Source: an uncultured Chlorobiales bacterium (GTDB taxonomy: Bacteria; Bacteroidota; Chlorobiia; Chlorobiales; Chlorobiaceae). From it: a DNA stretch of 11,796 bases. The DNA lies in assembly GCA_903901395.1 (NCBI GenBank), contig CAIUQW010000176.1:1-11796 (forward strand), read 5' to 3'. Position 1 is the stretch's first letter, and every line of letters starts with the position of its first letter. Made by a program: the position numbers and the translations under genes. Below the pieces are notes generated by a model. It had not been told where the DNA came from and ran no database searches. It saw nothing but the letters and a program-made list of their open reading frames with translations. Shown piece by piece: positions 1 to 6,997 of the stretch.

Positions 1-109
1 ACCATCGACTGATTGGATATACGAATACCAATAAATGATTTCTCGAAACCTCATGGCGCTGCATCTTGCCGAAGAACGCTATTCGTGAGGATTTGCATCA
101 TTTCCCATT

Positions 110-475
110 TCACGCCGCTACCCACTGCACGGCGCTGTCGAGGGTTTCGAAGAGGTCGATGCTGCGGGAGCCGGTTTTTTCTTCGTTGCTGAACAGGCCG
201 CTGATGGCGCTGTTCATGCTGTTTTGCAGCACAATGGCGACTTTGTTTTTTCTTTTGCCTGGCGTGTCGAGTTCGCCGATGATCGGAATCACCGAGGAGA
301 TGGTCGAGAGCGAAAGGCTCGCTTCGTCGTTTTGCCTGAAGATCCAGATGCGGTTCTTGCGTTCGTATCCGGGCAGCGCAGTGATGCGAAGGAAGGCTTC
401 GAGAATCGCCGAAAAGCTGACGTCGCCGTTGAACGTGACTTTGATATACGTTGCTTCGTTGATGATGGTGTACAT
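110..475 (-). CDS. Small STAS-like (SpoIIAA-like fold) protein, function unknown
   Basis: A 121-residue protein starting MYTIINEAT. The frame stays open for 17 more codons upstream, but I chose this ATG because a GGAG motif sits 7 bases before it and the upstream residues (rich in H, T, N) look non-coding. No signal peptide, membrane helix or metal motif is visible. The pattern fits the common family of about 120-residue STAS/SpoIIAA-like bacterial proteins: a short beta start (YTIINEATYIKVTFNG), a helix, a strand IWIFRQND, a helix, a strand KVAIVLQNS, and a final helix SAVQWVAA after FETLD. That family is usually annotated as hypothetical. The fold assignment is pattern recognition only. It stands alone, in the same direction as the large dehydrogenase but separated from it by about 360 bases and a terminator, so it is probably its own transcription unit. 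No role can be given. Confidence 0.78.
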   Translation of the reverse strand: MYTIINEATYIKVTFNGDVSFSAILEAFLRITALPGYERKNRIWIFRQNDEASLSLSTISSVIPIIGELDTPGKRKNKVAIVLQNSMNSAISGLFSNEEKTGSRSIDLFETLDSAVQWVAA

Positions 476-482
476 GGTCGTG

Positions 483-486
483 CTCC
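483..486 (-). promoter_or_regulatory. Ribosome binding site GGAG fixing the start at 475
   Basis: Read on the minus strand, GGAG lies 7 bases before ATG 475-473. The longer open frame starting at 526 has no comparable motif, so this site decides the start of the STAS-like gene. Confidence 0.6.
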
Positions 487-511
487 GTTCAGCGTTGTGA
501 GTTACAGTATG

Positions 512-538
512 GTTATATATCATCAAAACTCATGCCAA
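512..538 (-). promoter_or_regulatory. Possible sigma70-type promoter for the STAS-like gene
   Basis: On the minus strand a TTGGCA box (538-533) is followed after 15 bases by TATAAC (517-512), inside an AT-rich patch with TATATA. Transcription would start near 505, giving a leader of about 30 bases that carries the GGAG site. The spacer is shorter than the usual 16-18 bases, so this is tentative. Confidence 0.33.
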
Positions 539-798
539 ACGGCAAGGATTCTATCCGCCAGACCGCTCGATTGTCCACAACTCCTTATTCCACAGTCAGT
601 TAAATGTTTTGACAGGCTCCTCGCTATCAGGTCGAAACGAGGTCAAAAATCGACATAAATGCAGAAAAGTGCGTGGATTGCGGGAAAAGTGGACATTTTT
701 GTGGGAAATATCGGAGGTGATTTCGTCGGGAGCGGTGCTTTTGCGTGCCGTCCGTTTCTCGTCGAAAGAGGCGCAGGGACGTATTTCATCTCTGACGC

Positions 799-828
799 AA
801 AAAAGGGCGCACAAGCTGGTACGCCCTT
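799..828 (-). terminator. Rho-independent terminator of the DUF3683 dehydrogenase gene
   Basis: On the minus strand AAGGGCGTAC pairs with GTGCGCCCTT (10 bp with one G-T wobble) around a 6-base loop, CAGCTT, and is followed at once by a run of T. It begins 11 bases after the TAA stop at 842-840. The shape and position are textbook for an intrinsic terminator. Confidence 0.88.
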
Positions 829-839
829 TCAATTCATCA

Positions 840-3800
840 TTAAAACATCACCGCTGTAGCTTTGGCGGCCTGGGCAAGGAAGCGTTCCATCCAGTCGGGG
901 CCGGAGTGCTTTTCGGCCAGCGCCACGGCGATGTGCTTGGGTTTGACGCCCATGTCGAGGTTGCGTCCAAGGCCCTGCACGCATGAGGGGCAGTTGGTCA
1001 GAATCGTCGCCGACTCCGCGCCGTGCATCGACTCCTTCAGCGCCTCGCGTTTGCGGTGCAGCATCGAGTCGGTGATGTCGGGCCGCGAGAGCGCCAGCGT
1101 TCCGGCCTCCGAGCAGCAGTGCGGCACGTCGGTCACCTTGCCGAAGCCGCCCACGTCGCGCAGGAGGTCGCACGCTTTGCCTTTCAGCGAGTCGTGGCAG
1201 GGGGCGTGGTAGAGGCTCTCGGTCGAACCGCCGTCCACGCGCATCCCTTTTTCCCAGGCGTAGCGCGACACATCGACGATCCGGTTGCCGAAAAGCTTCG
1301 GAGCCTCCATGATCTCCAGCCCCTCCATGCAGGTGCCGCAGGAGATGATGCAGGCGTCAAAGTCGAGATAGGCGAACATTTCGCGTATCTGGCTGAACAT
1401 TACTGTGTTGCGCAGCACAATCGAGGCGTACTCCTCCTCTTTGGCGTTGACGTGCAGCGGGAAGCCGCAGCAGAGGAAGGGCGGCGGCAGCACCACGCGC
1501 GTGCCGGTTTCGAGCAGAATGTGAAGCGAGGCCATCGAAATCGACGAATGCAGCCGCTCCGAGCCGCAGCCGGGGAAGTAGAAGACCGTCGAGTTTGCCT
1601 CCTCGCCAGCCGGTTCGAAGACGAGAACCTGGTCGCTTTCGCACGCTGGAAGTACGTCGCGCAGCGTCTTTTCCGGCACGGGCGGCACCGCCGAGCGCAG
1701 GAGCCGCAAGGGCGCAGGGACATTCTGCGCCTCCCTGGATGCCTGGAGCGGAGCGGTCATTTTCGCGCCTGCACGCTGGGCCGCGCCGCCAATCCGCAGC
1801 ACCGTGTTGCGGAACATCTTGTTGTAGAAGGGCGAGCGGTTGGCCAGGTAGTTCAGCGTCATCTTGGTGATGGGCGGCGAATTTTTCAGGCCGCGCGCCG
1901 AGAGAATCTCCCGTTCGAGAATCGACACCTCGCCCGAATCGATGTCTACCGGGCAGGGCTTGAGGCACTTGTGGCAGATGGTGCAGTGATCCGACACCTC
2001 CTCCAGCCATTGCAGAAGTTCGAAAGCCGTCGAGCGCTCGCGCTGGGCGTCGTAAAGCAGCGCCTCGATGAGCGAGCCGATGGCGAGATTCTTGTTGCGC
2101 GGATGGTAGAACATGCCTCGCGCAGGGTAGTAGACGCAGCAATCCGGCTTGCACTTACCGCAGCGAATGCAGTAGTCCACTTTCTTCGAGAGTGCTTCGA
2201 GCTTGCCGCGCTTGAGGATGTGCGCCTCCAGCTCCAGCAGGTTGAACGATGGCGTGAAGATGTGGTTCAGCGCCTCGTAATCCTCCAGTTTGCCGGGGTT
2301 CATGATGCCGTCGGGATCGACCTCGCGGCGATAGGCGCTCAGCTCGTCGATGCGAGCCTTCTCCATATACTTCAGCTTCGTCACGCCGATGCCGTGTTCA
2401 CCGGAAACTACGCCACCAAGCGAAATCACTTTTTCCATCACCAGGTCGATGACGTGATCGGCCCGTTCGAGCATCGGGCGGTCGTTCGAGAGCACCGGCA
2501 CGTTGACGTGCACGTTGCCGTCACCGGCGTGCATGTGCGTGGCCAGTACGATGCGCCGGTCGCGAACGTGCTTGTAGGCTGCCTCGATGGCGTCGAGCGT
2601 TTTCGGATAGCCGCGGAAGAGCTGGTTCAGCTCCGCGCGGAACTCCTGCAAAAGCGTGAGTGAGCGCAGGAGCAGCGGATCGGCGGCTTCGAGGCGGTTG
2701 CGGATCAGGTCGCAGAGGCCGAGGCCCGCCGGAATTTTCGCCTCGAACGGCGAGAGGCTTTCGGGATTGCTGCTTGCGTGCAGCATTTTTTCGATCCGCT
2801 CGACGTACTTCAACTGCGCGTAACGCTCCTCCTCGACGTTCAGGTCATCGATGAAGCGGGCGAAGACGGCGAGCTGCTCGATGGGGATGACGATATCCTC
2901 GTTCAGCTTGAAGGCGTTGGTGCGGCGGGCAATTGCGCCGAGCTTTTTGCGATCCTGCCAGAACTGGACGCCCTCGGCCTCGTCGCGAGCCACGAACATC
3001 AGGGTGTTTGGATGCTTTTCGAGCAACGCGTGAACGCGCTCCACGCCCGCCTCGACCTCCGCCTCCGCGTGTCCGGCGATGTCGATCAGGAGCACCGCTT
3101 TCGGCGTCTGCGGGCGGGTGGCCTTCACCTTGTAGTCGATGGCGCGGATGTACTCGTCGTCGAAGTGTTCCAGCGCGAGCAGCGTTTCGTGCTCGACGTT
3201 CTGGTAGGGAAACGCCTTCGACAGCTCCACGATGACGCGGCTCGCCTCGTCCATGTCTGGGCCGAAGAACTCCAGGCAGAGCGTGCGCTTTGCTTCGTAC
3301 TTCGGGTAGAGTACGAAGACCGCCGAGGTGATGACGCCGTCGGTGCCCTCCTTCTGCAATCCCGGCACGCCGCCAAGCGCCTTGTTGGTGATGTCCTTCC
3401 ACAGCCCCTGCTTGCGGATTTCGGTGCCGCGCAAGGCGATGCGTTTCAGCGGAGCGCCGTGCTGGTCGAGCACCTCGTAGGTCACGATGTCCTCGGGCAG
3501 AATCTTGCGAAGCTGATGGTCGGTTCGGCGCACCGTCCACAATTTGCCGCCCGGCATGGCGATCTTCCACTCAAGCAGGTTGTCGATGCAGGTGCCCCAG
3601 CGCACAGCCATTTTGCCGCCTGCGTTCTCGGCGATGTTGCCGCCGATGGTGCAGGCCCACTCGCTGGTCGGATCGGTGGCGAAGACGAGGCCATGCTCGT
3701 CGGCATGGTGCATGGCCGCCTCGGTGATGACGCCCGCTTCGACCTCGATCACGCTGCCCGTCACCGAGTGGCCATCCTTCAGGTGGAAGGTTCGCTCGGT

Positions 3801-4505
3801 GATGCCGCGCACGTGGTTCAGCTTCTCGGTGTTGATGATGACGCAATCCGAGCGAAGCGGCACCGCGCCACCCGTGAGGCCGGTGCCCGCGCCGCGCGGA
3901 ATCACGCGCAAGCCGAGCCGGGCGATAGCCCCGATGAGCGGCGCGACCTGCGCCTCGTCGTCCGGCGTCACCACGGCAACCGGCAGATACAGGCGCCAGT
4001 CAGTGGCGTCGGTTGCGTGAGCCACCAGCGAGAAGGGATCGAACAGCACGTTCTTCGCTCCGACGATGGGAGCCAGCTCTTTGCGGACTCTGCGCCGGAA
4101 CTCCGGGAGCAGCTCGATCTCGGCGCGGAACTTCTCAAGCTTTGCGCGTAAGGTCTCGACAATCGCGAGCACTCTCGGCTCTCCGTTGGCCGAGGTATGG
4201 ATGGTTTCCATGTCCTTGCGGGCATGCTCGAAAATGCGGTTCCGCCGCTTCTCGGAGCTGATCAGCTCCTCAAACAGATAGGGATTGCGGCCATGAATCA
4301 GAATGTCGCCGAAAAGCTGCATGAGCAGGCGAGCCGAGCGTCCGGTGACGCGAAGATCGCGCAGCTCCTCGATCTGCCGGACGACCTCTTCGCCAAGGAT
4401 GAACGAAATCGCCTGCCGGTCGCTTGCAGAGGTGTAGTTATATGGTATTTCGCGCCAGGCGGCAGGGACCGTCCGCGCGGCATCAGGCTTTTTATTGACA
4501 GTCAT
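840..4505 (-). CDS. DUF3683 FAD/Fe-S oxidoreductase (GlcD-GlcF/YdiJ-like fusion)
   Basis: A 1221-residue, probably cytoplasmic or membrane-associated flavin dehydrogenase. Domains in order: an N-terminal DUF3683-type region (about 1-135); an FAD-binding type 4 domain with the pyrophosphate loop PRGAGTGLTGGA (203-214) and IGGNIAENAGG (287-297); a FAD-oxidase C domain with HMHAGDGNVH (657-666), SGEHGIG (701-707) and NPGKL (736-740); two [4Fe-4S] motifs, C779-x2-C782-x2-C785-x3-C789 and C841-x2-C844-x2-C847-x3-C851-P; then two CCG domains with C980, CCG 1012-1014 and C1056/C1059, followed by C1103, CC 1130-1131 and C1172/C1175. This architecture joins GlcD-like and GlcF-like parts, as in the E. 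coli D-2-hydroxyglutarate dehydrogenase YdiJ. It implies oxidation of a D-2-hydroxyacid (lactate, glycolate or 2-hydroxyglutarate) at FAD, with electrons leaving through the iron-sulfur clusters. The substrate cannot be told from sequence. The second CCG motif reads CCS. All key residues are present and the gene looks intact. The start ATG has only a weak ribosome site, but the N-terminal region looks real. It is a single gene with its own terminator. Confidence 0.93.
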   Translation of the reverse strand: MTVNKKPDAARTVPAAWREIPYNYTSASDRQAISFILGEEVVRQIEELRDLRVTGRSARLLMQLFGDILIHGRNPYLFEELISSEKRRNRIFEHARKDMETIHTSANGEPRVLAIVETLRAKLEKFRAEIELLPEFRRRVRKELAPIVGAKNVLFDPFSLVAHATDATDWRLYLPVAVVTPDDEAQVAPLIGAIARLGLRVIPRGAGTGLTGGAVPLRSDCVIINTEKLNHVRGITERTFHLKDGHSVTGSVIEVEAGVITEAAMHHADEHGLVFATDPTSEWACTIGGNIAENAGGKMAVRWGTCIDNLLEWKIAMPGGKLWTVRRTDHQLRKILPEDIVTYEVLDQHGAPLKRIALRGTEIRKQGLWKDITNKALGGVPGLQKEGTDGVITSAVFVLYPKYEAKRTLCLEFFGPDMDEASRVIVELSKAFPYQNVEHETLLALEHFDDEYIRAIDYKVKATRPQTPKAVLLIDIAGHAEAEVEAGVERVHALLEKHPNTLMFVARDEAEGVQFWQDRKKLGAIARRTNAFKLNEDIVIPIEQLAVFARFIDDLNVEEERYAQLKYVERIEKMLHASSNPESLSPFEAKIPAGLGLCDLIRNRLEAADPLLLRSLTLLQEFRAELNQLFRGYPKTLDAIEAAYKHVRDRRIVLATHMHAGDGNVHVNVPVLSNDRPMLERADHVIDLVMEKVISLGGVVSGEHGIGVTKLKYMEKARIDELSAYRREVDPDGIMNPGKLEDYEALNHIFTPSFNLLELEAHILKRGKLEALSKKVDYCIRCGKCKPDCCVYYPARGMFYHPRNKNLAIGSLIEALLYDAQRERSTAFELLQWLEEVSDHCTICHKCLKPCPVDIDSGEVSILEREILSARGLKNSPPITKMTLNYLANRSPFYNKMFRNTVLRIGGAAQRAGAKMTAPLQASREAQNVPAPLRLLRSAVPPVPEKTLRDVLPACESDQVLVFEPAGEEANSTVFYFPGCGSERLHSSISMASLHILLETGTRVVLPPPFLCCGFPLHVNAKEEEYASIVLRNTVMFSQIREMFAYLDFDACIISCGTCMEGLEIMEAPKLFGNRIVDVSRYAWEKGMRVDGGSTESLYHAPCHDSLKGKACDLLRDVGGFGKVTDVPHCCSEAGTLALSRPDITDSMLHRKREALKESMHGAESATILTNCPSCVQGLGRNLDMGVKPKHIAVALAEKHSGPDWMERFLAQAAKATAVMF

Positions 4506-5332
4506 AGGTATTCAGTGCTCACAAAAATATTCACGCTCCAGCCAAACAACGCCTGGCGGGAAGCCACGATAAACAAAGACGGTGAAAATTCCGAACTCTT
4601 GCGCTCCTCCGTCCGGCAAAAGCATTGTCGTCGATCCGTTCCGCAAGCGGTTCTTCAGCCATTAACACCAGGCAAGGGAAGAGCTTGTACGCCAATATAA
4701 CTAAACTCGGCTTAACTCGTTGACAAGCCGTTTTCAAACGGAGCTGCTCCTCGCAGTTTTCCTGACGCCAAAGCTCTATAGATGCAGCATTCATGCTCTT
4801 CAGACCACCATTAACACTCTTAACCAGCATCGTGCCAAGAACATTCCCCAGCCGGGATTTTCATGTCACGATCGGCGTAGAGCTTTTGAGCGAATCATCC
4901 CGTCCAGCATCTCTGAAGTTCCTGAAGGCAAGAGTATTCAAGGAAAAAGGACATTCCTTATGGTTCTTTCGAAAAAAGTTCTTTACAAGGCAAAGGGGTT
5001 ATTATAGCAACGCAGTCAGGACAGGATGTGATGTCTCTGACGCCAAACCACGTTACCGTCGTTCTTTCGATCAGTCTCTATTTTCTGGAAAAAGGATGAA
5101 ATGAATACTCAATAATTTCTTTTCTGGGCGTCATTGATGGGAGTGCTGACCTGTCGGAACCGGTATTCTTCAGCTTTTGCAATGTATTGTTGCCGGAGTG
5201 ATCATCGAGCGCAGGTTGGGGTGGAGATCGCGACAGAAGCAAAAAAAGGAGGCGTTTCCACCTCCTTCTCTGACCCTGCCAAAACCCTGAAACACTCAGG
5301 TTATCGATGGGCCAATGTATTCCGTCACAGTA
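4506..5332. other. Long intergenic region without a convincing gene
   Basis: These 827 bases lie between two minus-strand genes. Open frames of 70-100 codons occur on both strands (4531-4830 minus, 4720-5007 plus, 4793-5104 plus, 5134-5361 plus), but none has a good ribosome site or family-like sequence. They contradict each other across the same stretch. The only clear element is the terminator at 5241-5267. A small perfect palindrome, CCGTTT-TC-AAACGG, lies at 4728-4741 and could be an operator or chance. I found no tRNA, CRISPR or transposon ends. It may hold the degraded remains of an older gene. Confidence 0.5.
5241..5267 (-). terminator. Rho-independent terminator of the outer-membrane barrel gene
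   Basis: On the minus strand AAGGAGGTG pairs with CGCCTCCTT (one T-G wobble) around a stable GAAA tetraloop and runs directly into a T tract (5247-5241). It lies about 65 bases after the stop codon at 5335-5333. This is a strong intrinsic terminator. Confidence 0.88.
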
Positions 5333-5953
5333 TCAGAAATAGTACTGCAATCCCGTTATGAGAGTTTTCGTTGAACTCTCAACTTTGAAATTATCATCAT
5401 CAGCTGTCGCATAATGGGAAGGTTTGAGGTATCTGAAGCCAAGATCGAGCAACAGGTGATCCGCTACCTGGATGCTTGCGCCCATGCCGAATTGCCATGC
5501 AAAAACTGTACTGTTTGCGGGATACAGCGTCGGTCCGCTCGCTTTTATGTTCACCAAACCGATACCGGTCATAACGTAAGGGTCTATTTTCGAATCCTGA
5601 TCCATATCGAGATATCCATTCACCATAAATGAGCTGATCGAAACCTTGTCATCGCTTGTAGCCGACTTATAGTTGGAGGAATTTTTTTCCTTGACCTTGA
5701 CTGCATCGTTCTGCTGATGCCCATAAGCAGCTTCAAGGCGGTAACCATCGCCCCGAAGACCTATTGCGCCGCCATAGGTCATGCTTTCCTTGAAAACGAT
5801 GGCATTGTTATATTTTCCGCCATTAAGAATGTACTTAGAGTCATTCGGTTCTGCACCACCGAAAGAAACGCTTACGTACGGTGTATCTGCAAGAGAGAGC
5901 GATGGAATCAGGCAGATGCCTGAAAGCAAAAGGGCGAGAAAACCGTTTTTCAT
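5333..5953 (-). CDS. Secreted outer-membrane beta-barrel protein (OmpA/OmpW/opacity-like)
   Basis: A 206-residue precursor with a clear Sec signal peptide: Lys2, a hydrophobic core at about 5-17 (FLALLLSGICLIP), and a likely signal peptidase I cut after Ala22 (SLSLA/DTPYV). The Cys at 14 is not in a proper lipobox, so it is probably not a lipoprotein. The mature part of about 184 residues shows alternating strands rich in aromatic and Gly residues (YVSVSFGGA, TYGGAIGLRG, GYRLEAAYGH, DPYVMTGIGLVNI, FAWQFGMGASI, LLLDLGFRYL). It ends in TLITGLQYYF, the C-terminal aromatic signature recognised by the BAM machinery. The size suits an eight-stranded barrel. No ligand or role can be read from it. 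The ATG at 5953-5951 has only a weak upstream purine stretch. It is monocistronic, with its own terminator. Confidence 0.85.
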   Translation of the reverse strand: MKNGFLALLLSGICLIPSLSLADTPYVSVSFGGAEPNDSKYILNGGKYNNAIVFKESMTYGGAIGLRGDGYRLEAAYGHQQNDAVKVKEKNSSNYKSATSDDKVSISSFMVNGYLDMDQDSKIDPYVMTGIGLVNIKASGPTLYPANSTVFAWQFGMGASIQVADHLLLDLGFRYLKPSHYATADDDNFKVESSTKTLITGLQYYF

Positions 5954-6409
5954 AATTCATTCGGTTTTATTTGTTGAATCGATACTTATCAAGAAAACTG
6001 AATTGACGCAAGATAACTGTAAAAAGGCGAGTGTCGATTGATGTGACGTAAAATATTTGAACTACCTAAGGAGGCTATGGTTCAACGTATTTTTTCTCCG
6101 ATAACGTGAAGCTAATAAACCAGGAGTGATAAGTAAAAGAAATTACAGTGGTTCGAGGAAGAAAACGAAAGAACCTTCATGTTTTTCCGCCATGAGTTGT
6201 CTTACACTATGCTTCTCTGCCTGCTCACTATTTGCTTGTAAATGGCGTATCCATTCAGTATATAAAATAATGCTGATGTTCGTGGCATGTTGTTGGTGCA
6301 GTATCCTGGAAAACCCCATTCGGCCATCTGGACTTCTCTTTATGACTCGCACTTCTCGAAATCGTCAGGCCGCTGTTGTTCTCGTCACGCTGAATGGAGG
6401 AGGCCACTG
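5954..6409. other. AT-rich divergent intergenic region between omp and res
   Basis: This region must hold the leftward promoter of the barrel gene and the rightward promoter of the restriction locus. Leftward, TTGATA (5992-5987) and TAAAAC (5969-5964) are 17 bases apart but so close to the ATG that the leader would be only a few bases, so I do not call it. Rightward, a perfect Shine-Dalgarno AAGGAGG (6068-6074) lies just 2 bases before an ATG that opens an 10-residue frame (6077-6109). A 22-codon frame (6342-6410) ends in TGATG on the res start. The long frame 6126-6410 looks non-coding, with many Cys and no family pattern. GC content rises to the level of res from about 6320. Confidence 0.45.
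6396..6403 (+). promoter_or_regulatory. Strong ribosome binding site of the res fragment
   Basis: GGAGGAGG lies 6 bases before ATG 6410. It fixes this start rather than the in-frame ATG at 6287, and it matches where proteins of the family begin (MNNPFF). It also overlaps the end of the small 6342-6410 frame. Confidence 0.75.
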
Positions 6410-6976
6410 ATGAACAATCCTTTTTTCGATCATCCGATTCTCAATTCGCCGTACGGTTATCCGGCTCGCCATTGGGAACTCGACTCCTCCGGTCAGCCGA
6501 CGCAGCGTGTCATCGAAAGCCGTCGTCGCGCCGAGTTCGTCACGCCGATTCCGAAGCCGAAAAAGCGCCGCGCCGACGAACAACAGCAGGAGCTCGTGTT
6601 CGACGAAGGCGTCGGGCTTTCGACCGAAGCGCAGCAGTACGACCAGACTTCGATCATCAACGCGGTTCGCGCCGAGGTCGATAAATGGCGTCAGTTGCCC
6701 GACCCGTCGAGCTGGCAGGTGACGCCCGAAACCGCGCGGCTCCTCAAACACTGGCGGCACCACGACTTCAGCGACATTCGCCCCTTCTTCTGCCAGCTCG
6801 AAGCGGTCGAAACCGCGATCTGGCTCAGCGAGGTCGCGCCCCATGCGGGCAAAACCGGCAGGCGCTTGCTCGATCACCTCGAAAACGCCAGCCACAATGC
6901 CAATCCGGAGATTCTCCGCCTGGCGCTCAAGCTCGCCACCGGCGCGGGCAGCAGTAACGGGTGCAAGTACAACTAA
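6410..6976 (+). pseudogene. 5' fragment of BPTD_3080-type restriction endonuclease (Res), cut in Walker A
   Basis: The 188-residue frame starts MNNPFFDHPILNSPYGYPAR and continues with HWELDSSGQPTQRVIESRRR and FVTPIPKPKKRR. I recognise this as the N-terminus of the BPTD_3080 family of type III-like restriction subunits, superfamily 2 helicase-nucleases of roughly 900-1000 residues. Family features continue through WQVTPETARLLKHW (102-115), RPFFCQLEAVETAIWL (124-139) and LRLALKLATGAG (169-180). In the family the next residues are KTTVM, completing Walker A. Here they are SSNGCKYN and a stop. About 80% of the protein is therefore missing, including the P-loop lysine, the DEAD/DEAH box, the other helicase motifs and the C-terminal nuclease. 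The break lies at about 6949/6950. The start and ribosome site are intact, so a short peptide may still be made, but it cannot act as a restriction enzyme. Family recognition is from memory. Confidence 0.85.
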
Positions 6977-6997
6977 AAGCATAATGCAGGCGACAAA

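Larger units (their letters stand above)
476..839. other. Intergenic region, no gene seen
   Basis: This 364-base gap holds the possible promoter of the STAS-like gene at its left end and the terminator of the dehydrogenase gene at its right end. Short open frames on both strands (for example 659-859 plus and 596-832 minus) lack a ribosome binding site and family-like sequence, and they run across the terminator hairpin. I see nothing else in it. Confidence 0.6.

Noticed and set aside
1023..2663. 546-codon open frame on the plus strand
   Set aside because: It lies wholly antisense to the well-supported dehydrogenase gene. GC-rich coding DNA readily gives long antisense frames, and the sequence (rich in R, H, A, V) shows no family pattern.
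2778..4151. 457-codon open frame on the plus strand
   Set aside because: It is likewise antisense to the FAD-binding part of the dehydrogenase. It has no ribosome site and no recognisable motif.
4531..4830. 99-codon minus-strand frame upstream of the dehydrogenase
   Set aside because: No ribosome site or recognisable pattern, and it competes with plus-strand frames in the same stretch.
6126..6410. 94-codon frame upstream of res
   Set aside because: It starts at GTG without a proper site, has many cysteines and no family look, and most of it lies in AT-rich intergenic sequence. Only its last 22 codons are discussed.
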